Source: a bacterium (lineage in GTDB: Bacteria; Zhuqueibacterota; Zhuqueibacteria; Residuimicrobiales; Oceaniaggregativiventaceae). From it: 64,000 bases of DNA. Position numbers and translations under genes: made by a program. Position 1 is the stretch's first letter. Every line of letters starts with the position of its first letter. Positions 45,037 to 52,262 of this stretch are shown here, piece after piece. The stretch covers positions 124,001 to 188,000 of the forward strand of contig JAKQNP010000019.1 in the NCBI GenBank assembly GCA_029565675.1. Reading direction: 5' to 3'. The notes under the pieces were generated by a model. The model searched no databases. It was not told where the DNA came from and worked only from the letters and a program-made list of their open reading frames with translations.

Positions 45037-45240
45037 TCATTTGCGTGTTTTGAACCGCGCTGCATCGACAATCGAATAGATGTGTACAATCCAGCCGAGC
45101 AAAATCACCCACAGCAAAGCGGCAAATAAAAAATGAACAACAGCGGCCAGCAACCGACCCTGCAAAAGTTGTCCCAGTCCTGGAATCACGAGGCTGGCCA
45201 GAGCAGCAATCACATTTCCGGTGGATCCTTGTCCATTCAT
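45037..45240 (-). CDS. Small two-helix membrane protein (TM2-like)
   Basis: 67 aa with two hydrophobic helices (VIAALASLVIPGLGQLLQGRLLAA and FLFAALLWVILLGWIVHIYSIVDA). The PGLGQ-x-x-x-G turn and closing YSIVDAARF resemble TM2-domain proteins of unknown function. GAGAGGA about 10 nt before ATG supports it as a real gene, last in the run from 49.5 kb. Confidence 0.75.
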   Translation of the reverse strand: MNGQGSTGNVIAALASLVIPGLGQLLQGRLLAAVVHFLFAALLWVILLGWIVHIYSIVDAARFKTRK

Positions 45241-45298
45241 GTAAAGCTATCCTCTCTGCACTGAAAGATCTAAAGATGTCGATCGAAGCCGCCGGCAA

Positions 45299-45634
45299 TC
45301 AACTCGAGCGTGCCGGCGGCAAGGGGTTATCCTGCCACGCCGGGCAATACGGACAGGGATGGCCAACGGGATAGTCTGTGCCTTCGACATGCGGACAGCC
45401 GCTGATCCGATCAGACATGACCACCTGCTCGGCGTTCTGCTCTTTGATATAGTCGAGCGCCTGTTGATAGATTGCCTGATCGAAGCGAATATCAGCAGTT
45501 GTACTGGTCCACGAGCGTTCAACCATGACCTTCCCGCTGTGGCGTTCGACGATCCGCACCACCAGTTTGCTGGCTGTATGCCGATCCGGGCCGTAGAGCA
45601 ACACAGTTGCAACCGGAGCATCTTGGCTGTTCAA
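45299..45634 (-). CDS. Small Cys/His-motif protein with TTG start, function unknown
   Basis: 111 aa, soluble. N half is a beta-rich stretch (VATVLLYGPDRHTASKLVVRIVE); the middle helix is DQAIYQQALDYIKEQ. Near the C-terminus C80, H82, H92, C94 and C97 form a GCPHxEGxDYPxxxxCPYCPAW motif that could hold a metal ion. I recall similar Cys-Pro-x-Cys-Pro tails in unclassified bacterial proteins but cannot name a family. The start is TTG 45634, fixed by a full AGGAGG 6 nt upstream. The longer track ORF (45709) overlaps the epimerase gene and is not needed. Confidence 0.75.
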   Translation of the reverse strand: MNSQDAPVATVLLYGPDRHTASKLVVRIVERHSGKVMVERSWTSTTADIRFDQAIYQQALDYIKEQNAEQVVMSDRISGCPHVEGTDYPVGHPCPYCPAWQDNPLPPARSS

Positions 45635-45640
45635 GGCTAT

Positions 45641-45646
45641 CCTCCT
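45641..45646 (-). promoter_or_regulatory. Strong ribosome site that fixes a TTG start
   Basis: AGGAGG on the minus strand, 6 nt before TTG 45634 and inside the stop region of the epimerase gene. No ATG or GTG is available at that distance. Confidence 0.7.
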
Positions 45647-46478
45647 AGGCGAATTGAGCGTTGGGCAGAGAATCGAGTATCTGTTGCAACGATTGCACAG
45701 CAGTGGCAAACAGCTCCGGCTGGGTGCGGCCGTAATGCGATTCCGCTACCGAAAGATGCGGCTCGAGGACGAGGAATCCGGCAAATCCGTCGCTGAAAGC
45801 TTCGTGCAAAATCCGGGCGATATCGCCGTCTCCCTGTCCCGCCGGCACCACGGTGCCGTCCTTGAGCAGCGCATCCTTGATGTGGAAATAAACGACATGG
45901 TCGCGCAACTTGCCCCAGGCATCGCGATAGGGTTGCTGACCGCATTGAACAAAGTTGGCAAAATCGAACACCGCCGCAAAGGCCGGCGAATCGATCTCCC
46001 TAAACAGAGCCAGGCAGCGGTCGCCTGTATCGCCAAAGATCTCTTTTTCATTTTCATGCGCCAGGATGCGGCCGGCGTCCTCGGCCAGCTCGACCAGAGC
46101 AGCGAGCCGATCTGCCACCGGCTGCAGAAAAGCATCAAAATCGCTTCCCGGCGGTGGATAGAACGAAAAAGCGCGGATAAACGGCGCATCCAGGCGATCG
46201 GCGATCTCGAGCGCGCGCTTCATCGCATCAAGCTGCAGTTGGAACTCTGCATCGATCGGCACTTTGCCGATCGGCGAACCGATCGCCGAAAATCCCATGC
46301 CGGCATCGCCGGTCTGCCGGCGGATGAGGGCTATTTCAACATCGCTGAGATCCAGGACATTCTTCCCCCACACACCGCGCAACTCGATGTGATGGATGTC
46401 GTGTTTTTGCAGGATGTCGATCTGTTGTTCCAAATCGTCGGCAATCTCGTCGGCAAAGGCGCTCAGTGTATAGTCCAT
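45645..46478 (-). CDS. Sugar phosphate isomerase/epimerase-like TIM-barrel protein
   Basis: 277 aa, xylose-isomerase-like (AP endonuclease 2) barrel. Seen: YTLSAFADEIADDLEQQIDILQKHDIHHIELRGVWGKNVLDLSD, GSPIGKVPIDAEF, AHENEKEIFGD (Glu), VFDFANFVQCG, HIKDALLKDGTVVPAGQGDGD and FLVLEPHL, with the His/Glu/Asp metal positions in place. It probably acts on a keto-sugar or inosose; exact substrate unknown. Start ATG 46478 with GGAG 5 nt upstream instead of track 46520. Confidence 0.85.
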   Translation of the reverse strand: MDYTLSAFADEIADDLEQQIDILQKHDIHHIELRGVWGKNVLDLSDVEIALIRRQTGDAGMGFSAIGSPIGKVPIDAEFQLQLDAMKRALEIADRLDAPFIRAFSFYPPPGSDFDAFLQPVADRLAALVELAEDAGRILAHENEKEIFGDTGDRCLALFREIDSPAFAAVFDFANFVQCGQQPYRDAWGKLRDHVVYFHIKDALLKDGTVVPAGQGDGDIARILHEAFSDGFAGFLVLEPHLSVAESHYGRTQPELFATAVQSLQQILDSLPNAQFA

Positions 46479-46498
46479 CTCTTCTCCACTTGTGCAGA

Positions 46499-47821
46499 TC
46501 ACCTGTTTCCAGGCAGCCATTGAAAGGCCAGGGCCGTCATATCGTCCTGCTGCCGCGCACCCTGGCTGTAGCGATGCACCTGGTCGAGCAGAGCTCGCAG
46601 CAGTTCATCGCAATTCTGCCACCGGCGCGAGGCCGACTCATGCAAGCGATCGAGAGAAAAGGCGCGGCGTTGCGCGTCCTGCGCTTCGATCAGCCCGTCT
46701 GTATAGAGAAACAGGCAGTCTTCTGGCTGCAGCTGGAAACTCTGTGTTTGAAAATTCATTTCCGGGAAAATGCCCAACGGCCCACCCCCTTTTCCGGCGA
46801 TAGCCTGGGCGATGCCGCTCTGGGCATCGATCCGGAGAATGGGCAGATGGCCGGCATCGCAAAAATCGACTCGGCCGGATCGCAGGTTCACAATCAAAAC
46901 CTGCATGGTGACGAACAACCCGCTGCTGGTCTGTTGCAGAACCTGAGAGTTGAGTTTTTCGATCAGCGACAGAGGCTGCGAATCCTGCTGCACATAAAAG
47001 CGGAAGTCGCTCATCATCCGAGCCATAAACAGCGCCGCCGGAATGCCTTTTCCAGACACATCACCAATGGTCAAAGCGAGCAAATCATCGGGCAATTGGA
47101 CGGCGTCGTAAAAATCACCGCCGACCGATACCGCCGGCACACTGGAGGCGGCGAGCTCGAACGGATCGCCCCCGCTTCCCGGCAGTGTCTGTGGCAAAAA
47201 GCTCTGCTGCACGCGTTCGGCCAATTGCAGCTGCAAATTGAGCCGCTCCTGTTCGAGAGAGAACTGATGCATGCGCGCGTTATCGATCGCCAGGGCGACC
47301 TGACGGCAAAAGGTGGCAAAAAGATCCACATCCTGCTCGGAAAATGGACGGCTGTCCAGGCGATTGATCACCTGGGCGACGCCGATCAGCCGATCCTGCA
47401 CCATGAGCGGCACCGAGAGAATGGAGCGGGAAATAAAGCCGGATTGTTCATCGATAGCGCGGAAAAATCGGCGATCCCGATCCACATCGGCCACATTCAG
47501 TGGCTTTTGGTGCTGCCAGACCCAGCCCGCCAATCCCTGACCCTTTTTCAGCTGCACAATCTCGCGAATCTGTTTGCCGACCACGCCGAGCGCCACCTTG
47601 CATTCGAGCCGGTCGATCTCTTCGTTGATCAAAAAAACCGAACTGGCTTCAGCTTGCATGACGGCCTGCGCTTTTTCCATTACCAGCTCGATCAACCGAT
47701 CCAGATCGAGAGTCGAGCTGATCAAAGCGCTGACCTCGATCAACGTCGACAAATCCGCCACCCGGCCGCGCAGTCGCTCGATTTCAGCGCGCAACGCCAG
47801 GATATCATCGCCTTTTGCCAT
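46499..47821 (-). CDS. GAF-domain SpoIIE/RsbU-type PP2C phosphatase
   Basis: 440 aa, cytosolic. Short N-terminal coiled coil (ILALRAEIERLRGRVADL), a GAF sensory domain (about 25-185; RSILSVPLMVQDRLIGVAQVINR) and a SpoIIE phosphatase domain with metal Asp motifs VSVGGDFYDAVQL, LTIGDVSGKGIPAALFMA, FCDAGHLPIL and LYTDGLIEAQD..QDDMTALAFQ. Such proteins dephosphorylate anti-anti-sigma or related regulators in partner-switching; no RsbW/RsbV partner is seen in the window. Confidence 0.93.
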   Translation of the reverse strand: MAKGDDILALRAEIERLRGRVADLSTLIEVSALISSTLDLDRLIELVMEKAQAVMQAEASSVFLINEEIDRLECKVALGVVGKQIREIVQLKKGQGLAGWVWQHQKPLNVADVDRDRRFFRAIDEQSGFISRSILSVPLMVQDRLIGVAQVINRLDSRPFSEQDVDLFATFCRQVALAIDNARMHQFSLEQERLNLQLQLAERVQQSFLPQTLPGSGGDPFELAASSVPAVSVGGDFYDAVQLPDDLLALTIGDVSGKGIPAALFMARMMSDFRFYVQQDSQPLSLIEKLNSQVLQQTSSGLFVTMQVLIVNLRSGRVDFCDAGHLPILRIDAQSGIAQAIAGKGGGPLGIFPEMNFQTQSFQLQPEDCLFLYTDGLIEAQDAQRRAFSLDRLHESASRRWQNCDELLRALLDQVHRYSQGARQQDDMTALAFQWLPGNR

Positions 47822-47832
47822 ATCGGCATCGC

Positions 47833-48789
47833 TTATTTGAGCAAACCGATGGTTATGACAACCGCCTGATCGTCATAATCATTGAAAGTGTAGAGATATT
47901 CGGAATTGAGCAGAATGGTGAAATTCCAGGTACGGAACAGGCGCACTCCGGCCTGCACACCGATCTGAAATCCATCGCCGCTTTTTTCCTCGCCCTCAGA
48001 GTGCGATTCATACGGTTCATCGTGAGAAACCCAATGAAAACCGAATGAACCGCCCAAATAGGGACAAACATCGCTGCGGGTCAAGAGATAGTCAAAAAAG
48101 ATATTGGCGGCAAATCCCTTGCGTAAACCGACGAGCATCCCGGCCGTGAAATCGGTCATCTCATAGCCCATGCGGTAATCCATGATGAACGAACGATCCT
48201 CTCCGTCATAACCACTTTGCGGATAGAGGTAACCGAAGGAGAAACCGTTCCGCCGACGGCTTTGGCGTACCCGCGGTTCAGCCGTCTCTTTCTCCATAAT
48301 CACACCGGCTTCCGCCGTCTGCGAAAGAGGCTTCAGAGTGATGAGGCTGAGTGCAACGCGCTGCATCACCGCTTCCAGGTCTTCGAGAGTGGTCGAGGAC
48401 GTATGATCGCTGATCAAGACTTGCCGGCTGCCGGCATCCACCAGCATGTATTGCACCAGGACTTTTTCTCCCAGCCTGCTCAATGTGCAGAGCACCACAT
48501 GGCTGGCGTTCAATTGCTGCGCCATCGTTACCGCACAATCGACTTCATGGCAGGCTTGATCCGGAAATTGATTCTCGACCGCCATCGGCGATATGAATTC
48601 CAGATCACTTCTTTTGCGCAATTCCATTTCCAGGAGCGTTTCGGCGCTGCGGGCGCTGATTTCATCGATGCCGACCACGGCAAAGGGCAAAAGGGCCATG
48701 CGATCTGCGCGATAGGGAGGATCAGCAAAAGCTGAAGAACACAAAATCCCCCACACCACAACACCCAAAATCAGCCAAATGGTTTTCAT
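47833..48789 (-). CDS. Exported envelope protein: TolB-like N-domain plus beta-barrel-like C-domain
   Basis: 318 aa. Signal peptide (VVVWGILCSSAFA). The N half (RMALLPFAVVGIDEISARSAETLLEMEL..QLNASHVVLCTLSRLGEKVLVQYMLVDAGSRQVL) looks like the TolB-N/FlgO-type fold used by outer-membrane assembly proteins. The C half has alternating hydrophobic strands (FAANIFFDYLLTRSDVCPYLGGSFGFHWV..GFQIGVQAGVRLF) ending in ITIGLLK, like a small outer-membrane barrel. AAGGA 6 nt before ATG. Function unknown; it sits 11 bp upstream of the phosphatase gene. Confidence 0.72.
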   Translation of the reverse strand: MKTIWLILGVVVWGILCSSAFADPPYRADRMALLPFAVVGIDEISARSAETLLEMELRKRSDLEFISPMAVENQFPDQACHEVDCAVTMAQQLNASHVVLCTLSRLGEKVLVQYMLVDAGSRQVLISDHTSSTTLEDLEAVMQRVALSLITLKPLSQTAEAGVIMEKETAEPRVRQSRRRNGFSFGYLYPQSGYDGEDRSFIMDYRMGYEMTDFTAGMLVGLRKGFAANIFFDYLLTRSDVCPYLGGSFGFHWVSHDEPYESHSEGEEKSGDGFQIGVQAGVRLFRTWNFTILLNSEYLYTFNDYDDQAVVITIGLLK

Positions 48790-48805
48790 GGACTTCCTTT
48801 ACTTT

Positions 48806-49087
48806 TCAGACTGTTGCTGAGTGGTTCTCTTCCTGCGAATCAGCAAGAGAAAAGAGATCTTGCAGCATCGATTCGATCATCTGCCAGGAGAGAAAAAACG
48901 GTTTTTTAACCACGGTCAGATGCAAAGTGCGCTCCTGGATTTCATAATTTCCCTCAAAGCCTTGCCCGACGAAATGACCGGCGCCTGGCTCTCCCCGCAG
49001 ATCGACATTGTACCGCCCCGCCGCTTTTTGCGCTCGAGCAAAATAGTTTTCGGGATTCACCCTGAGCGGAAACGAAAATTTCCGCAC
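48806..49087 (-). CDS. Small conserved protein, PHA-granule-system-like
   Basis: 93 aa, started by GTG with a perfect AGGAGG 5 nt upstream. The pattern FVGQGFEGNYEIQERTLHLTVVKKPFFLSWQMIESML is similar to the small 'polyhydroxyalkanoic acid system' family, whose role is not well defined. No PHA synthase is visible in the window. Confidence 0.65.
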   Translation of the reverse strand: MRKFSFPLRVNPENYFARAQKAAGRYNVDLRGEPGAGHFVGQGFEGNYEIQERTLHLTVVKKPFFLSWQMIESMLQDLFSLADSQEENHSATV

Positions 49088-49143
49088 CTTTTCCTCCTTT
49101 TCCGCTTGCCTGCGATTTTTGTCGCAACGCAGCCGGGAAACGA

Positions 49144-49497
49144 TTATTTCACGAAACGGATCGACATGGGATAGCGGTAAAACACGCCTTCGTTGGCTTT
49201 CATCGCACCGATGATGGTGACGATCACACCGAAAACAAACAGAGCGATGAGAATAGGAATTCCGATCAGAGCGATCGACAGCAGCGCGGCGATAAGGATA
49301 TAGATCGCCAGGCTGATTTGAAAATTGACCACTTCTTTGCCGTGCTCACCCACTTGCGGCAGTTCGTCCTTTTTGATCATCCAGATGACCAGCGGAGCGA
49401 TAATGTTGCCAAAGGGGAAAACAAAGCCGGCGAAAGCCGAAATATGGCAGAGCATGGACCACGTGCGTTCGTTTTTGTTGTCAACAGGTTCAGCCAT
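49144..49497 (-). CDS. DUF4870 membrane protein
   Basis: 117 aa, three hydrophobic segments. Family signature ERTWSMLCHISAFAGFVFPFGNIIAPLVIWMIKKDELPQV and the GKEVVNFQ helix are present. Function unknown. Start ATG 49497 with AAGGAG 8 nt upstream; the track ORF extends about 100 residues into the phosphoglucomutase gene and is wrong. Confidence 0.88.
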   Translation of the reverse strand: MAEPVDNKNERTWSMLCHISAFAGFVFPFGNIIAPLVIWMIKKDELPQVGEHGKEVVNFQISLAIYILIAALLSIALIGIPILIALFVFGVIVTIIGAMKANEGVFYRYPMSIRFVK

Positions 49498-49546
49498 CAC
49501 ATTTCTCCTTCTGTTTGCACAGGCAGTGATCGATCTTTGTACAAAT

Positions 49547-51193
49547 CTATGCGCCGCGGAAAGCCTGATCGATGAGCTGCTGAGCCTGGTCTTGAATCTC
49601 TTTGAGATGATCCGGCCCCTTGAAACTTTCCGCATAGATCTTGTAGACGTCTTCGGTTCCCGACGGCCGCGCCGCAAACCAGCCGTTTTCACTGACCACC
49701 TTGATCCCGCCGATCGCTGCGCCATTGCCGGGTGCATGGGTGAGCACCTGCTGGATCGGTTCACCGGCGATTTCGGTTGCAGCAATTGACGCGGCATCGA
49801 GTTGGGCGAGGATTTTTTTCTGCCGGCTGTCGGCCGGAGCGTCTATGCGTTCATATACGGGAGATCCATATTCTTGTTCCAGAGAATGGTAAATTTCCGC
49901 CGGATCCTTGCCAATGACAACGGTCATCTCCGCTGCGAGCAGATCGAGGATGAAACCGTCTTTGTCGGTGGTCCAGGTCTGGCCGTTGCGCCGCAGAAAT
50001 GAGGCGCCGGCGCTCTCTTCGCCGCAGAAACCGAGTTCGCGGCTGAGCAAGCCGTCGACAAACCACTTGAAACCGACCGGCATTTCAACCACCCGGCGGC
50101 CGAGACCGGCGGCGACCCTGTCGATCATCGAACTGGAGACCAGCGTCTTGCCGATTGCGGTCTGCGCCGGCCAATCGGGGCGGTGGCGCAGCACATACCA
50201 CACGGCCGCGGAGAGATAGTGATTCGGATTCATCAATCCATCGCTTCGGGTCACGATGCCGTGGCGATCGAAATCGGTGTCGTTGCCAAAAGCGATATCG
50301 AACTGATCCTTGAGCTGGATCAGACCGGCCATGGCAAAAGGCGACGAACAATCCATGCGGATTCTGCCGTCCCAATCCAGCCGCATAAACGCAAAACGCG
50401 GATCCAGGGAGCGGTTGACGACGGTCAAATCCAGACCATAGCGATCGGCGATGGGGTCCCAATAGTCGAGGCCGGCACCGCCCATGGGATCGACGCCGAT
50501 TTTGATTCCGGCGCCGCCGATCGCCTGAAGGTCGATCACTTCTGCCAGTTCATCGATATAGGGCTCGATAAAATCCATGCCGCGGATCGTATCGGCTTGC
50601 AGAGCGCGCTGCAAAGCCATGCGCTTGACCGCTTTCAATCTATCGCTCAACAGCTGGTTGGCGCGTTTTTGAATGCGATCGGTGATCTGACTGTCGGCCG
50701 GACCGCCGGTGGGTGGATTGTATTTAAAGCCGCCATCGCGCGGCGGATTGTGCGACGGCGTGATCACCACCCCGTCAGAGCGAGTACCTGGATGGCTGCG
50801 GTTAAAGTTGAGAATGGCGTGCGAAATGACCGGCGTAGGCGTCGCGCTCCGGCCTTGCTGATAGCGAAGGTTGATCCCGTTGGCCGCCATCACTTCCACT
50901 GCCGTGCACCAGGCCGGCTCGGAGAGGGCGTGCGTATCCATGCCGAGAAAAAGCGGACCCTCGATTCCTTGCGCCCGCCGCTCGTCACAAACCGCTTGCG
51001 CCATGGCAAGCACATGCTCTTCGTTGAAACGACAGTCGTGCGAACTGCCGCGATGGCCGGAAGTGCCGAAACGGATCAGCTGGTGCGGATCGCGGAGATC
51101 TGGCTTGAGCAGATAGTATGCGGAGACCAAACGCTGCACATTTTCCAGCGTTTCATTCGGCGCTTGTTTTCCAGCCCACGGATGTTGAGCCAT
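49547..51193 (-). CDS. pgm: Alpha-D-glucose phosphoglucomutase
   Basis: 548 aa. Four-domain alpha-D-phosphohexomutase: IRFGTSGHRGSS, the phosphoserine loop VITPSHNPPRDGGFKYNPPTGG, the Mg loop GNDTDFDRHGIV, sugar-binding CGEESAGASFLRRNG and the phosphate-binding RPSGTEDVYKIYAE. It interconverts glucose-1-P and glucose-6-P, linking sugar uptake with glycogen or envelope sugars. Start ATG 51193 with GGAGG 4 nt upstream replaces the track TTG. Confidence 0.96.
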   Translation of the reverse strand: MAQHPWAGKQAPNETLENVQRLVSAYYLLKPDLRDPHQLIRFGTSGHRGSSHDCRFNEEHVLAMAQAVCDERRAQGIEGPLFLGMDTHALSEPAWCTAVEVMAANGINLRYQQGRSATPTPVISHAILNFNRSHPGTRSDGVVITPSHNPPRDGGFKYNPPTGGPADSQITDRIQKRANQLLSDRLKAVKRMALQRALQADTIRGMDFIEPYIDELAEVIDLQAIGGAGIKIGVDPMGGAGLDYWDPIADRYGLDLTVVNRSLDPRFAFMRLDWDGRIRMDCSSPFAMAGLIQLKDQFDIAFGNDTDFDRHGIVTRSDGLMNPNHYLSAAVWYVLRHRPDWPAQTAIGKTLVSSSMIDRVAAGLGRRVVEMPVGFKWFVDGLLSRELGFCGEESAGASFLRRNGQTWTTDKDGFILDLLAAEMTVVIGKDPAEIYHSLEQEYGSPVYERIDAPADSRQKKILAQLDAASIAATEIAGEPIQQVLTHAPGNGAAIGGIKVVSENGWFAARPSGTEDVYKIYAESFKGPDHLKEIQDQAQQLIDQAFRGA

Positions 51194-51263
51194 GTTTCCT
51201 CCACTCAATTCATTTGGGATAGCGAGTATCCGATCCCGTTGATCGATTGAGCGATCGCTTTTT

Positions 51264-52262
51264 TCACTCTGTTTTTAAAAATTCTTCTGCATAGGCAAAC
51301 ACCGCCGGCGCCCCGCCCGTATGCCAGAACAGCACATTTTGCTTGCGGCTGAACACGCCCTTATCGATCATATCCAGCAAGCCGGCCATGGCGCGGCCGG
51401 TGTAGACCGGGTCGAGGATCACCGCCTCTTCGCGGGCCAGCAGGCGGATCGCATCGCGTTCCGGCTTGCCCATGCGGCCGTACCCCTCGCCGAGATAGTC
51501 AGTATTGATTTCGAAATCCTGCGGTTGAAAGGTTTCTTGCAGCTGCAGCAACGAGGCCAGATCGTTGGCAAGCGCGGCCAGTTCGCTGCGAAACGGCTGC
51601 GGACCGGAATCCGTTCGATCGATGCTGATGCCCAGCAGGCGGCCGTAGTAACCAAAAATCCGCGCACCCACCGCCAGTCCGGCCTGCGTGCCGCCCGAAC
51701 TCGTCGCGAACACGATGGCATCCGGATCGACATCCATCTGCGACAACTGGTTAAGCGTCTCCTGCATGGCGACAGCATAAGCGAGCGCTCCCAGCCGGTT
51801 GGAGCCGCCGATCGGGATCACATAAGGCCGGCGTCCCTGCCGCCGCCGCTTTTCCGCCAGTTCTTCCATCGCCTGGCTGCGGTTCTCAGGCGCGGTCCAG
51901 TGCAGCTCCGCACCCAGCAGCTCGTCGAGCAGCAGATTGCCGTTGGCTATTGCCGGCGGCGAACCGCCGAGAACCAGATCGCAGCCGAGCCGGTTGCGCA
52001 CCGCCGCGGCCGCTGTCTGCCGGCAGTGGTTGCTCTGCGCACCGCCGGCGGTGATCAGCAGGTCGGATTTCTGTTTCAGTGCCTCGGCAACCAGATACTC
52101 CAACTTGCGCGCTTTGTTGCCGCCGCCGGCCAAACCGGTGCGGTCATCCCGCTTGATCCAGATGGTCGGACCTTTCAACTTCAGGCTGAGCCGGTAGAGC
52201 GGCTCGATCGGTGTCGGCAATTGCGCCATGTGCACGCGGTGAAACGAAGCCAGATCTTTCAT
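51264..52262 (-). CDS. PLP-dependent D-cysteine desulfhydrase / ACC deaminase family
   Basis: About 332 aa, tryptophan-synthase-beta-like fold. The PLP lysine region GGGNKARKLEYLV, TAGGAQSNHCRQTAAAA, GGSNRLGALAYA and ATSSGGTQAGLAVG are the family signatures. Members split D-cysteine or 1-aminocyclopropane-1-carboxylate; D-cysteine desulfhydrase is the more common bacterial activity. ATG 52262 overlaps the stop of the GH20-like gene by ATGA, so translation is coupled, which is an unusual partnership. Confidence 0.9.
   Translation of the reverse strand: MKDLASFHRVHMAQLPTPIEPLYRLSLKLKGPTIWIKRDDRTGLAGGGNKARKLEYLVAEALKQKSDLLITAGGAQSNHCRQTAAAAVRNRLGCDLVLGGSPPAIANGNLLLDELLGAELHWTAPENRSQAMEELAEKRRRQGRRPYVIPIGGSNRLGALAYAVAMQETLNQLSQMDVDPDAIVFATSSGGTQAGLAVGARIFGYYGRLLGISIDRTDSGPQPFRSELAALANDLASLLQLQETFQPQDFEINTDYLGEGYGRMGKPERDAIRLLAREEAVILDPVYTGRAMAGLLDMIDKGVFSRKQNVLFWHTGGAPAVFAYAEEFLKTE

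Noticed and set aside
46466-47869. 467-aa plus-strand ORF over the SpoIIE phosphatase gene
   Set aside because: Antisense shadow of a gene with complete catalytic motifs.
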